A DNA stretch of 64,000 nt from Candidatus Desulforudis audaxviator MP104C (GTDB lineage: Bacteria > Bacillota > Desulfotomaculia > Desulfotomaculales > Desulforudaceae): contig NC_010424.1 of NCBI RefSeq assembly GCF_000018425.1, forward strand, positions 1,116,001 through 1,180,000, in the 5' to 3' direction. The position numbers and the translations under genes were made by a program. The notes under the pieces are model-generated. The model made no database searches. It worked only from the letters and a program-made list of their open reading frames with translations, and was not told the DNA's origin. Shown one piece after another: positions 52,518 to 61,268 of this stretch (position 1 is its first letter; every line of letters begins with the position of its first letter).

Positions 52518-53786
52518 TTGACGGCAGTTCCGGATGGCAGCGCGGAGAAAGCGGTGCTGGTAGGGGTTGAGCTTGGGAGTCTCACGGGGGCAGAGGTGCG
52601 GGAGAGCCTCAATGAGTTGAACCGCCTGGCCAGGACGGCCGGGGCCGAAGTTGCGGGCACCGTGCTGCAGAAAAGGCCGCGTCCGGACCCGGCGCACTTT
52701 GTCGGCCGCGGGAAGGCCGAGGAACTGGCGGCGCTCTGCAGCGCCGCGGGCGCGGGGCTTCTGATCTTCGACCAGGACCTGTCTCCCGCCCAGGCACGAA
52801 ATCTGGAAAACGTGACCGGTGTACGGGTGCTCGACCGCACCCAGATCATACTGGACATCTTTGCGCGGCGGGCCCGTACCCGGGAAGGGAAACTCCAGGT
52901 GGAACTGGCCCAGTTGAACTATGTTTTGCCACGGCTGACCGGCCGGGGCACCGAACTCTCACGGCTGGGCGGCGGCATTGGCACTCGGGGCCCCGGTGAA
53001 ACCAAACTGGAAACGGATCGGCGCCGAATCCGCCAGCGGATCGCCGACTTGCAGCGCGAGATTGCCGAGGTTCGCCGGCACCGGCAGTTGCTCCGGCGGG
53101 CCCGGAAAGTGGCCCCGGTGCCGCTGGTGGCGCTGGTGGGGTACACCAACGCCGGGAAGTCGTCGCTTCTGAACGCCCTTACCGGTGCGGTGGTATCCGT
53201 TGAAGACCGCCTGTTTGCCACTCTGGACCCGACCAGCCGGCAGCTGCGCCTCCCGACGAACGAGGTGGTGGTGCTCACCGATACGGTCGGGTTTATCCGG
53301 CACCTGCCGCATCATCTGGTGGCCGCCTTCCGGGCCACCCTGGAGGAGGTAGTGGAGGCCGACCTGTTGTTGCACGTGGTCGACCTGAGCCACCCCGCGC
53401 ACCAGGCCCATATCACGGCGGTGGACGGGGTGCTGGAGGAACTTGGTGCCGGCGGCAAACCGCGGCTGATGGTGTTCAACAAGACCGATCTGGTCGAACC
53501 CGGGGAGCTGGACCTCCTGGGGCGAAACGATGTGGCCGTTTCGGCCCTGACCGGGGCGGGCCTGGACACCCTCAGGGCCGCCGTCGCGGACGCGCTTTCC
53601 ACCTGGCGGACACGGGAGCGCTTCCTGATTCCCTACAGCCGCACCCAGTTGGTAGCGCTGGCGTATGAGCACGGCCGGGTACTGGCAGAGCACCACCGGG
53701 AGGATGGAGTGGAGATCGAGGTCGAACTGCCGGTGGCCTGGGCACGGCGAATCGCGGCGCGGCTCGAGGAGCAAGCAGATTCTTGA
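52518..53786 (+). CDS. hflX: GTPase HflX
   Basis: 422 residues. This ribosome-associated GTPase splits stalled or heat-damaged ribosomes. The N-terminal HflX domain has HFVGRGKAEELAALCSAAGA and a glycine-rich linker (SRLGGGIGTRGPGETKLETD). The G domain has GYTNAGKSSLLNAL, DTVGFI and NKTD. A short C-terminal domain ends the protein. TTG 52518 follows GGGGGCGGG. The insertion sequence ends 80 bases upstream and may have changed the promoter region. Confidence 0.96.
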   Translation: MTAVPDGSAEKAVLVGVELGSLTGAEVRESLNELNRLARTAGAEVAGTVLQKRPRPDPAHFVGRGKAEELAALCSAAGAGLLIFDQDLSPAQARNLENVTGVRVLDRTQIILDIFARRARTREGKLQVELAQLNYVLPRLTGRGTELSRLGGGIGTRGPGETKLETDRRRIRQRIADLQREIAEVRRHRQLLRRARKVAPVPLVALVGYTNAGKSSLLNALTGAVVSVEDRLFATLDPTSRQLRLPTNEVVVLTDTVGFIRHLPHHLVAAFRATLEEVVEADLLLHVVDLSHPAHQAHITAVDGVLEELGAGGKPRLMVFNKTDLVEPGELDLLGRNDVAVSALTGAGLDTLRAAVADALSTWRTRERFLIPYSRTQLVALAYEHGRVLAEHHREDGVEIEVELPVAWARRIAARLEEQADS

Positions 53787-53811
53787 CTTTAGGGCTCGTT
53801 TCCGCTAAGAT
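53783..53811 (+). promoter_or_regulatory. Sigma-A promoter of tRNA-Pro(CGG)
   Basis: TTGACT (53783-53788), 17-base spacer, TAAGAT (53806-53811), overlapping the hflX stop. Confidence 0.75.
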
Positions 53812-53823
53812 AAGAAAGGTAAG

Positions 53824-53901
53824 CGGGATGTAGCTCAGTTTGGCTAGAGCGCACGGTTCGGGACCGTGAGGCCGCAGGTTCAAATCCTGTCATCCCGACC
53901 A
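53824..53901 (+). tRNA. tRNA-Pro (anticodon CGG), CCA encoded
   Basis: Acceptor CGGGATG/CATCCCG, anticodon stem CACGG/CCGTG with loop TTCGGGA (anticodon CGG), T-arm CAGGTTCAAATCCTG, discriminator A and CCA (53899-53901). A T-run follows directly. Confidence 0.96.
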
Positions 53902-53957
53902 TTTTTTTGACCTGGAATGGGACAAGAAGTCTAAAGAACAGGAGGGGTAGAGGAGCT

Positions 53958-54602
53958 GTGAATCTTCTGATCATGGGTCCGCCTGGGGGCGGCAAGGGAA
54001 CACAGTGCGAAGTGTTGGTAAGGGAACTGAAGATTACCCATATCTCCACCGGGGACATGTTCCGCGAAAACGTCAAGGGCGGAACGGAACTCGGGTTGAA
54101 GGCCAAGGAGTATATGGACGCGGGCCAGCTGGTTCCGGACGAACTGGTGGTGGCGATGGTTAAGGACCGGCTGTCCAAGCCGGATTGCGCCAACGGCTTT
54201 CTACTCGACGGCTTCCCGCGGACTGTGCCCCAGGCGGAGGCACTGGACGCCACCCTGAAGGATATGGGCATCATTCTAGACGCGGTGCTGAACATCGCGG
54301 TGCCCCGGGGCAAGCTCCTGGACCGCTTGACCGGTCGTCGGGTCTGCCGGGTTTGCGGCGCGACCTTCCACGTGCTGTTCAACGCGCCGAAGGAAGACGG
54401 CAAATGCGACAAATGCGGCGGGGAACTGTACCAGCGCAGTGACGACACCGAAGCCACGGTGAACCAGCGTCTGGATGTCTACGAGGCCCAGACCCAACCC
54501 CTCATCGAATACTACGGCAAACAGGGACTGCTTAAGGAAATAAACGGCGACCAGGAAATCGGTAAGGTGACCCAGGACCTTCTGGCGAGTCTGGGCCGCT
54601 AG
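53958..54602 (+). CDS. adk: Adenylate kinase (zinc-containing)
   Basis: 214 residues. It interconverts ATP + AMP and 2 ADP. P-loop [11 protein letters not shown] at the N-terminus, [13 protein letters not shown], and a LID domain with two CxxC pairs (CRVCGATF and CDKCGGEL) that bind zinc, as in many Firmicutes. GTG 53958 is chosen because AGGAG precedes it and family similarity starts at [12 protein letters not shown]. It sits alone behind a tRNA rather than in the usual ribosomal-protein operon, so it may be a second copy or a relocated gene. Confidence 0.95.
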   Translation: MNLLIMGPPGGGKGTQCEVLVRELKITHISTGDMFRENVKGGTELGLKAKEYMDAGQLVPDELVVAMVKDRLSKPDCANGFLLDGFPRTVPQAEALDATLKDMGIILDAVLNIAVPRGKLLDRLTGRRVCRVCGATFHVLFNAPKEDGKCDKCGGELYQRSDDTEATVNQRLDVYEAQTQPLIEYYGKQGLLKEINGDQEIGKVTQDLLASLGR

Positions 54603-54622
54603 CCACTGGCAGTTTTCGTTAT

Positions 54623-54659
54623 CAACTCCCGGAACACTTCCGGGAGTTGACAGTTTTTT
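54623..54659 (+). terminator. Terminator after adk
   Basis: CAACTCCCGGAA (54623-54634), loop CAC, TTCCGGGAGTTG (54638-54649), then ACAG and six T. Confidence 0.95.
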
Positions 54660-54722
54660 ATGCGGCCACCCTAAAATCGGAGGCGTCTGGCAGAAGCAGG
54701 AAGGAGTAGGGGTGTTCGCGTT

Positions 54723-54752
54723 TTGACATTACACCCGGTATCCCGGTAGAAT
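54723..54752 (+). promoter_or_regulatory. Sigma-A promoter of the HAD gene
   Basis: TTGACA (54723-54728), 18-base spacer, TAGAAT (54747-54752), 50 bases before the GTG start. Confidence 0.75.
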
Positions 54753-54802
54753 AGGCATGGTTAGACCTCATTGGAATCCTAAGCGCCGAAAGGAGTTCGA
54801 AC

Positions 54803-55273
54803 GTGCTCGGTTTTGATATCCCCGCCCGGGGCGTTCTGACCATCAAAAACGCAGTGTTCGACTTCAACGGAACGCTCGCGGTGGACGGCAACATCAGGCC
54901 CGGAGTGGCGGAGCGTCTTAACCAACTAGCCGGTCACATACAGGTTTTTGTGGTCACCGCGGATACTTTCGGGACGGTGCGCCAGGCTTGCCGGGACATC
55001 GATTGTGAGGTCACCGTGCTGGCCACAAACCCCGGCGGTCCCGAAAAGGAACGTTTTGTGCGGGAATTGGGGGCGGCGGAAACAGCCGCTTTCGGAAACG
55101 GCGCGAACGATATCCCGATGTTGGAGGCGGCCGGGCTCGGGGTCGCGGTCCTGGAAGGGGAAGGTGCTGCGGTCGGCTCCCTGATGGCCGCAGACGTGGT
55201 GGTCCGGAACATCATCGAGGGCCTGGACCTGTTGCTGAAGCCGGGACGGCTCGTCGCGACTCTGCGGCGCTGA
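54803..55273 (+). CDS. HAD-family hydrolase (soluble P-type-ATPase-like)
   Basis: 156 residues. Motif I reads VFDFNGTLAVDG, with the nucleophile Asp present but the usual second acid replaced by Asn (DxNGT), as in the COG4087 group. VVTADTFGTVRQA supplies motif II, and GNGANDIPMLEAA the acidic motif IV. It is a cap-less phosphatase-like protein. The Asn change may alter the reaction from hydrolysis to phosphate binding or transfer; substrate unknown. GTG start behind AAAGGAG. Confidence 0.85.
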   Translation: MLGFDIPARGVLTIKNAVFDFNGTLAVDGNIRPGVAERLNQLAGHIQVFVVTADTFGTVRQACRDIDCEVTVLATNPGGPEKERFVRELGAAETAAFGNGANDIPMLEAAGLGVAVLEGEGAAVGSLMAADVVVRNIIEGLDLLLKPGRLVATLRR

Positions 55274-55311
55274 GCTTGAGTGTGAGTCTTGAATATGGGG
55301 GATGACAGCCG

Positions 55312-55590
55312 ATGCTGAAAAACTACGTTGAGGTGGCGGTGGCCGAGGTCTTTGACGATGTGCTGGCCGAAATCCGGAAGCGCAAACCGGACTTGTGCGG
55401 TTGCGAACGCTGCCGTGAGGACGTGATGGCGATCGCCCTCAACCGCCTGCCTCCCAAGTATATCGCCACCGACAAAGGGGAAATATTTACTAGTGTGGAT
55501 TTTAGCAGGGTTGGAGGGAAGGCGGAGATTATCGCCAACCTTATACCGGCTTTTGAGTTGGTTGACAAGCGTCCGCGGCATGTCCGCTAA
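55312..55590 (+). CDS. ComFB-like protein
   Basis: 92 residues. LKNYVEVAVAEVFDDVLAEI, CGCERCREDVMAIALNRLPP and KYIATDKGEIFT match the late-competence ComFB family. Recent work describes ComFB proteins as cyclic dinucleotide receptors, which would be of interest beside the c-di-AMP riboswitch in this window; whether this one binds a nucleotide cannot be told. The C-x-C-x2-C cluster may bind zinc. ATG behind GGGGG. Confidence 0.85.
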   Translation: MLKNYVEVAVAEVFDDVLAEIRKRKPDLCGCERCREDVMAIALNRLPPKYIATDKGEIFTSVDFSRVGGKAEIIANLIPAFELVDKRPRHVR

Positions 55591-55623
55591 GATCGGCGGT
55601 CAAGTATAAGGGGGGAATAAGAA

Positions 55624-55806
55624 GTGGAAAAAAGGTGTATCCTCTGCGGTCGGAAGTTCGTTGTCGAGGATATGAGTGCGACCACCGAGGACGACGATCT
55701 TTTCACTCCGGAACCGAAAAAGAATGTTTCCATCTGTGAGTTGTGCCAAAACAAGCTGAGGCACGAAGCTGACAAAACGCAGAAACCGACAAAGCCGGTA
55801 GGTTAG
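55624..55806 (+). CDS. DUF2197-like zinc-ribbon protein
   Basis: 60 residues. Two CxxC knuckles, CILCGRKF near the start and CELCQNKL near residue 40, and a basic tail KTQKPTKPVG like DUF2197 proteins of Firmicutes. Probably binds zinc; function unknown. GTG 55624 follows GGGGGAATAAGAA. Confidence 0.75.
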   Translation: MEKRCILCGRKFVVEDMSATTEDDDLFTPEPKKNVSICELCQNKLRHEADKTQKPTKPVG

Positions 55807-55883
55807 AACTCCGAACCGGAGCCTGGCACCGGAACTGAAGAGTCTGAATCAGGAGTCGGCAAGAAACCGCAACAAGTTTTGAG

Positions 55884-55910
55884 CACGACCCCGTCGTGTA
55901 ATTATTTTTT
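55884..55910 (+). terminator. Terminator candidate before the UPF0182 gene
   Basis: CACGAC (55884-55889), loop CCC, GTCGTG (55893-55898), then TAATTATTTTTT. Confidence 0.65.
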
Positions 55911-55928
55911 AAAGGAGGTATTTCTATT

Positions 55929-58721
55929 TTGGGTGCCCGACGGTGGACCTTTTACGCCGTAGTGGCGGCGATCGTGCTTTTCATCATGCTGCTGGGGGGC
56001 GGAGCCCGGCTTTATACCGACTGGTTATGGTTCCAGTCCTTGGGTTACAGCAACGTGTTTGTCACCATCCTCCTCTCCGACCTCGGCCTCCGGGTCGCAG
56101 TTGGCCTGCTGTTCTTTGCCTTCATATTCGTTAACCTGCTGCTGACCAGGCGGGTGGTCCTGGAACAGGGCCACATCACGCTCCAGCAGGAGAACGTGAT
56201 TCAACTGCAGGACATCCCTTGGAAGCAAATCCTGAACAACCGGATCATTACCTTGTTCTTCCTGGCCGTGAGCGCTGTGCTGGCCTATATGTTCAGTCTG
56301 TCGGCGGCCGGGGACTGGGTGCTCCTCCAGAAGTTTTTGAACCCCTCTTCTTTCGGGATAGCCGACCCTATTTTCGGGAAGGACGTCGGGTTCTACGTCT
56401 TCACCCTGCCGTTCCATATTTTCCTCTTTAACATTCTCTTCTGGAGCGGTATCGTCACTGTTTTGTTTGTGGGCATCGCCTACTTCATTTCCAACCCCTT
56501 CCAGGGCCTGCGGGGTCTGTTGGCCAACAGTCACGTACGGACGCACCTTTCGGGCCTGTTGGCCTTCATACTGCTGGTCAAGGCCTGGGGTTACCTGCTC
56601 CAGCAGTACCTCTTGCTCTACTCGCCCCGGGGCGTGGTGTTCGGCCCCGGCTACACCGACATCAACGGCACGCTACTGGCGTACCGGGTGCTGCTGATCT
56701 TGGCCGTGCTGGCCGCGCTGGCGGTGATCGCGAACATCTTCCTGCGCCGGACGGGAGTTTTGGCCTACGCCGTGGGCGGCCTGATCGTGGTTTCCCTGGT
56801 GCTCGGTTTGGTTTACCCGGCGCTGCTGCAGAGATTTGTGGTCGGGCCGAACGAACTGGCCCGCGAGGCGCCGTTCATTGAACACAGCATCGCCTTCACA
56901 AGGAAAGCGTACAACCTGGACCAGGTGGACCGGAAGGCGTTCCCGGCGGGACGCACGGTGGATCTGGACGCGATCCAGGCGAACAGCGAGACGACCAGCA
57001 ATATCCGCCTCTGGGACCGGGAGCCGCTGCAGGCCAGCTACGGCCAACTGCAGCAGATACGGACCTACTACGAGCTTAAACATATCGACGTTGACCGATA
57101 TACGATCAACGGTGTGTACCGACAAGTCATGCTAGCTGCACGGGAACTGGATCAGAGCCGACTGCCCGAACAGGCCAAGACGTGGGTAAACCAGAGGCTG
57201 ATCTACACCCACGGCTACGGGGTGGCCATGAGCCCGGTAAACGAGGTGACACGCGAGGGCCAGCCGGTGTTCTTACTCAAGGATATCCCGCCTAAAACCG
57301 ACACCGACATTCACCTGGAGAGACCGGAGATCTACTTCGGCGAAGCCACCGACAACTATGTGATCGTGAATACCGACCAGTTGGAGTTCAACTACCCCGA
57401 AGGCGAAACCAACGTGCACACCACTCACGCGGCAGCCGACAGCGGGGTGACGCTGGGTTCGATCCTGAAGCGCCTCGTGTTCGCGGTGGCCCTGGCCGAC
57501 TACAAGATCATGCTGTCGACGGACGTGCGGCCGGACAGCCGGATTCTGTACTACAGGAACATACGGGAACGGGTGCCGAAGCTGGCGCCGTTCCTGATGT
57601 TCGACCAAGACCCGTACATCGTGGTGAACAACGGAAAACTGTACTGGCTATGGGACGCCTACACAACGACTAACATGTTTCCCTACGCCGAGCCCTTCCA
57701 GGGCCGGAACAACTACATCCGGAACGCGGTGAAGGTCGTGGTGGACGCCTACACCGGCGACGTCGACTTCTACGTGGCCGAACCCGAAGACCCGCTGATC
57801 CGGAGTTTCGCCCTGATCTTCCCGGACATGTTCAAGGAAATAGATGAAATGCCGGCCAGCCTGCGGGCGCACATCCGCTACCCGGTCGACCTATTCAAGG
57901 TGCAGGCCGAGATGTACGCCACCTACCACATGCAGAACGCAGCTGTCTTCTATAACCGGGAGGACAAGTGGAGCCTGCCGACCGAAATCTTCGGGCAGGA
58001 AAAACGCCCGGTGGAACCGTACTACACCATCGTGCGGCTCCCGGGCGAGGAGGCCCCTGAATTCGTGCTGATTATGCCTTTCACTCCCCATGGTCGCGAG
58101 AATATGATCGGCTGGATGGCGGCCCGTTCCGATGGGGAACACTACGGAAATCTGCTGGTGTACGAAATGCCCAAGCAGAGCCTGGTGTACGGCCCGATGC
58201 AGGTCGAGGCCCGCATCAACCAGGACCAATACATCTCCCAGCAGCTTACGCTGTGGGAGAACCGGGGTACGCGGGTGATCCGGGGCAACCTGCTGAGCAT
58301 CCCGATCGAGGACAGCCTGCTCTACATTGAGCCGATCTACCTGCAGGCCGAGGACGGCCGGATGCCCGAGTTGCGCCGGGTGGTGCTCTTGCACGGTGAG
58401 CGCGTGGTATTCGAACCCGACCTCCCGCGGGCCCTGGCCGCGATGTTCGGGACGCCGGGCGCCCCCGGGGCGGCCCCGCCACCGGTAACCGACCCTGATG
58501 CCGGGCCGCTGGACGAAGTCCCCGTGGTGCGCACCATGGCCGACCTGATCGAGGAAGCGAACCGTGAATATGAACGCGCCCAGGAGCGCCTGCGCGAAGG
58601 AGACTGGAGCGGCTACGGCGCCGCCATCAGCAACCTGGGCCGGGTGCTGGACGAACTGCTGAAACAGGCCGGGCAGGAGACACAGGAGGTGGGGTCGGGG
58701 AGGCCCTACGTTTTCCGGTGA
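55929..58721 (+). CDS. UPF0182 family membrane protein
   Basis: 930 residues. There are about seven membrane segments in the first 300 residues (including FYAVVAAIVLFIMLLGGGA), then a very large extracytoplasmic region with conserved blocks (YDLDQVDRK-like YNLDQVDRKAFP, NINRFNVP-type VPKLAPFLMFDQDPYIVVNN, GRENMIGWMAARSDG). The C-terminus has a proline/aspartate linker and a helix pair (about 840-915). The family is widespread in Actinobacteria and Clostridia and has no established function. TTG 55929 follows AAAGGAGG with 9-base spacing. Confidence 0.9.
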   Translation: MGARRWTFYAVVAAIVLFIMLLGGGARLYTDWLWFQSLGYSNVFVTILLSDLGLRVAVGLLFFAFIFVNLLLTRRVVLEQGHITLQQENVIQLQDIPWKQILNNRIITLFFLAVSAVLAYMFSLSAAGDWVLLQKFLNPSSFGIADPIFGKDVGFYVFTLPFHIFLFNILFWSGIVTVLFVGIAYFISNPFQGLRGLLANSHVRTHLSGLLAFILLVKAWGYLLQQYLLLYSPRGVVFGPGYTDINGTLLAYRVLLILAVLAALAVIANIFLRRTGVLAYAVGGLIVVSLVLGLVYPALLQRFVVGPNELAREAPFIEHSIAFTRKAYNLDQVDRKAFPAGRTVDLDAIQANSETTSNIRLWDREPLQASYGQLQQIRTYYELKHIDVDRYTINGVYRQVMLAARELDQSRLPEQAKTWVNQRLIYTHGYGVAMSPVNEVTREGQPVFLLKDIPPKTDTDIHLERPEIYFGEATDNYVIVNTDQLEFNYPEGETNVHTTHAAADSGVTLGSILKRLVFAVALADYKIMLSTDVRPDSRILYYRNIRERVPKLAPFLMFDQDPYIVVNNGKLYWLWDAYTTTNMFPYAEPFQGRNNYIRNAVKVVVDAYTGDVDFYVAEPEDPLIRSFALIFPDMFKEIDEMPASLRAHIRYPVDLFKVQAEMYATYHMQNAAVFYNREDKWSLPTEIFGQEKRPVEPYYTIVRLPGEEAPEFVLIMPFTPHGRENMIGWMAARSDGEHYGNLLVYEMPKQSLVYGPMQVEARINQDQYISQQLTLWENRGTRVIRGNLLSIPIEDSLLYIEPIYLQAEDGRMPELRRVVLLHGERVVFEPDLPRALAAMFGTPGAPGAAPPPVTDPDAGPLDEVPVVRTMADLIEEANREYERAQERLREGDWSGYGAAISNLGRVLDELLKQAGQETQEVGSGRPYVFR

Positions 58722-58840
58722 TAGCTCCTTCAGTGGGGTGTCAGGAATGTCAGGAGGAGTCGAACCCGCGGATTGCACCCAGTTTAAAGACAGCGAAACG
58801 GCAGCCGGTGGGCCGGAAACAGACAGGAGGGATGACAGGT

Positions 58841-59953
58841 TTGAGCGCCAGGCGCAGGAAAGGCATTAAAAAGATCGGCATCCTGACCGGGGGCGGGGAC
58901 GCTCCGGGAATCAACGCGGTGATCCGGGCCGCCGTCAAGGTGGCCGTAAACCACTACGGCATCCGGGTGATCGGCATCGAACAGGGTTTCGGCGGCCTGA
59001 TCGAAGACCGTACCCGGAAGCTGACCACCAAAGAAGTCATGGGCATTCTGCCCCGCGGTGGGACCATCCTGGGCACCACCAACCGGGACAACCCCTTTCA
59101 CTACCCGATCCGGCTGGAGAGCGGGGAAGTGGAGTTCCGCGACGTTTCGATCCGGGTGCCGGAGACGCTGGCGAAACATGCCATCGAGGCGCTGATCGTG
59201 ATCGGCGGGGACGGAAGCCTGAAAATCGCCTCCCAACTCTGGGAGAAATACGCCGTCCCGGTGGTCGGCGTGCCGAAGACCATCGACAACGACCTGTCCG
59301 CGACCGATCAGACCTTCGGTTTTGACACCGCCCTCAAGACGGCCACCGAGGCGATCGACAAGCTGCACACCACGGCTGAATCGCACTACCGGATCATGGT
59401 GCTGGAGGTCATGGGCCGTTACGCCGGCTGGATCGCCCTGCAGGCCGGCCTGGCCGGCGGGGCCGACGTCATCCTGATCCCCGAGATCCCCTTCGACATC
59501 TACAAGGTGTGCGACAAGATCAAGGAGCGGAGCGCGGCCGGCAAACAGTTTTCCATCGTCGTCGTGGCCGAGGGTGCCCGGGCGATCGGCGGGGAAATGG
59601 TGGTCAAGAAAGTGGTCGAGGACAGCTTCGAAAAGATCCGGCTGGGGGGAATCGGTAACGTGGTCGGTGAACAGATTGAGGAGATTACCGGGATCGAAAC
59701 TCGGGTGACCGTACTCGGGCACCTGCAGCGGGGCGGGTCGCCCACGCCCTTCGACCGGATTCTGGGCAGCCGCTTCGGGGCGGCGGCCGTGAACCTGGTG
59801 ATGGAAGGCCGCTTCGGGGAGATGGTCTGCCTGCGCACCCCGCATATCGCCTCTGTGCCGCTTGTAGAGGCGGTGGGCGAGATGCGGCGCGTGCCGTTGG
59901 GCAGCGACATGGTGCGCATGGCGCGCCAGATCGGGGTGTCTTTCGGAAACTAA
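58841..59953 (+). CDS. pfkA: 6-phosphofructokinase
   Basis: 370 residues. It phosphorylates fructose 6-phosphate in glycolysis. GILTGGGDAPGINAVIR, VIGGDGSLKIA, PKTIDNDL, MGRYAGWIAL and GHLQRGGSPTPFDR are seen. At the two donor-selecting positions it has Gly (GGDGS) and Lys (PKTIDND). ATP enzymes usually have Gly/Gly and PPi enzymes Asp/Lys, so this is the mixed type, most likely ATP-dependent. TTG 58841 is preferred because AGGAGGG lies nine bases upstream; ATG 58832 is too close to it. Confidence 0.92.
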   Translation: MSARRRKGIKKIGILTGGGDAPGINAVIRAAVKVAVNHYGIRVIGIEQGFGGLIEDRTRKLTTKEVMGILPRGGTILGTTNRDNPFHYPIRLESGEVEFRDVSIRVPETLAKHAIEALIVIGGDGSLKIASQLWEKYAVPVVGVPKTIDNDLSATDQTFGFDTALKTATEAIDKLHTTAESHYRIMVLEVMGRYAGWIALQAGLAGGADVILIPEIPFDIYKVCDKIKERSAAGKQFSIVVVAEGARAIGGEMVVKKVVEDSFEKIRLGGIGNVVGEQIEEITGIETRVTVLGHLQRGGSPTPFDRILGSRFGAAAVNLVMEGRFGEMVCLRTPHIASVPLVEAVGEMRRVPLGSDMVRMARQIGVSFGN

Positions 59954-60046
59954 CGGCTGCGAAAGGGTTTGCGCTTCGGGCTGGCGAATCAGGTAACCCG
60001 ACGGTACAGAAGAGATGACCGACTCCGGGGAGGAGAGGAAGAAGTC

Positions 60047-60394
60047 TTGCTTCCGAACATCGGCATCCCGGAATTGATCCTGATCCTGGCGGTGATCGTG
60101 GTAATCCTCGGGCCGGGCAAGTTGCCCGAACTGGGGAAGGCGCTTGGGCGGATGGTGAAGGAGTACCGGAAGGAGGCGAACCGCGGTCTGCCTCCGCCCA
60201 AGAGCCGGAGGGAGCTGCGGGAGGAACGGGAGAAAGCCGCGCGCGAGCAGGCGGCGGCCGCGGCCCGGGCAGCGGCACCTGACCCAAGTACCGACTACGT
60301 GGCCGACCCGGCACGGCGTGGGGTTTTCACCGGTGTGTTGCGGGTGTTCCAGCTCGTCTGGAAGATCTGGCGCTGGCGAAGAGGGCTTCCATAA
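60047..60394 (+). CDS. tatA: Tat translocase subunit TatA/TatB (copy 1)
   Basis: 115 residues. One N-terminal membrane helix ([24 protein letters not shown]) is followed by an amphipathic helix and a long charged tail, the longest of the three copies and therefore the most TatB-like. TTG 60047 follows GGAGAGGAAG. The C-terminal end RVFQLVWKIWRWRRGLP is unusual, aromatic and basic, and could touch the membrane again. Confidence 0.9.
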   Translation: MLPNIGIPELILILAVIVVILGPGKLPELGKALGRMVKEYRKEANRGLPPPKSRRELREEREKAAREQAAAAARAAAPDPSTDYVADPARRGVFTGVLRVFQLVWKIWRWRRGLP

Positions 60395-60526
60395 CCGCCA
60401 GTTAATAGGCTGACCGGTTGCTCCCGCCGGCCGACGTACATTTCGGCGGAGCTGGTGCAGGAAACGGCCGGTTTAAGGCGAAATCATATAAGATGACCAA
60501 TCAGAGGCAAGAAAGGGGGGTGGCCG

Positions 60527-60781
60527 TTGCTTCCGAATATCGGCATACCCGAACTGATACTGATCCTGGTAGTGGCCCTGATTATCTTCGGACCCGGGAA
60601 GCTCCCCGAGGTGGGCAAGTCTTTGGGTAAGACCATCAGGGAGTTCCGCAAATCCACCCGCGACGAGCCTGAGGCAGTGCAGGAAGCCGTGGAAGTGAAC
60701 AAGCAGCTGAAGGCCGGGGACGGTCGGCAGACGCCGGAAGCGACCACGCGTGAGGAACCGTCCGAGACAGCCAAAGGTTAG
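60527..60781 (+). CDS. tatA: Tat translocase subunit TatA (copy 2)
   Basis: 84 residues. The first eleven residues are identical to copies 1 and 3 ([11 protein letters not shown]), then a membrane helix with the [14 protein letters not shown] hinge and an amphipathic helix. TatA oligomers line the pore of the twin-arginine export system. TTG start behind AAAGGGGGG. Confidence 0.92.
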   Translation: MLPNIGIPELILILVVALIIFGPGKLPEVGKSLGKTIREFRKSTRDEPEAVQEAVEVNKQLKAGDGRQTPEATTREEPSETAKG

Positions 60782-60930
60782 AGCAGACTCCGGACTCCGG
60801 GGAGTTCGGATCCGGATTCGCGGTGTCAGAAAAGTCAGGCGAGGGAAGTGCGGCAAGCAGGATTTTCCCCTTGCACGGCGAAACCCCAAGACTGTTGAAG
60901 CAATACTGTGAAAAGAGGGGCTGAGGGATA

Positions 60931-61182
60931 GTGCTTCCGAATATCGGCATACCCGAGCTGATCTTGATTCTGGCGTTGGCCCTCATTGTCTTCGGACCGG
61001 GCAAGCTGCCCGAGGTGGGAAAATCGCTGGGTAAGACGATCCGCGAGTTCCGGAAGTCGTCACGGGAAACCTTTGCCGACGTGACCGACAGCATCAAGGA
61101 AGTCAAAGAAGACGTGTACGAAGCAAAGCGGACCCTGGAAGTTACCAAGGAGGAAGAAGCGCCGAAGTCGGCGCAGAGCTAA
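60931..61182 (+). CDS. tatA: Tat translocase subunit TatA (copy 3)
   Basis: 83 residues. Near-identical to copy 2 up to the end of the amphipathic helix ([20 protein letters not shown]), with a different acidic tail ([17 protein letters not shown]). GTG start, weak ribosome site. tatC follows 86 bases later. Tandem duplication is the likely origin. Confidence 0.92.
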   Translation: MLPNIGIPELILILALALIVFGPGKLPEVGKSLGKTIREFRKSSRETFADVTDSIKEVKEDVYEAKRTLEVTKEEEAPKSAQS

Positions 61183-61268
61183 GTTTTATCGGTTTAGGGC
61201 ATCTTTCTCAACCCCTGGGATTAAGGAGAAGCTCCCTGGGGGTTGTTGTTTGACTGGAGGCATACCAG

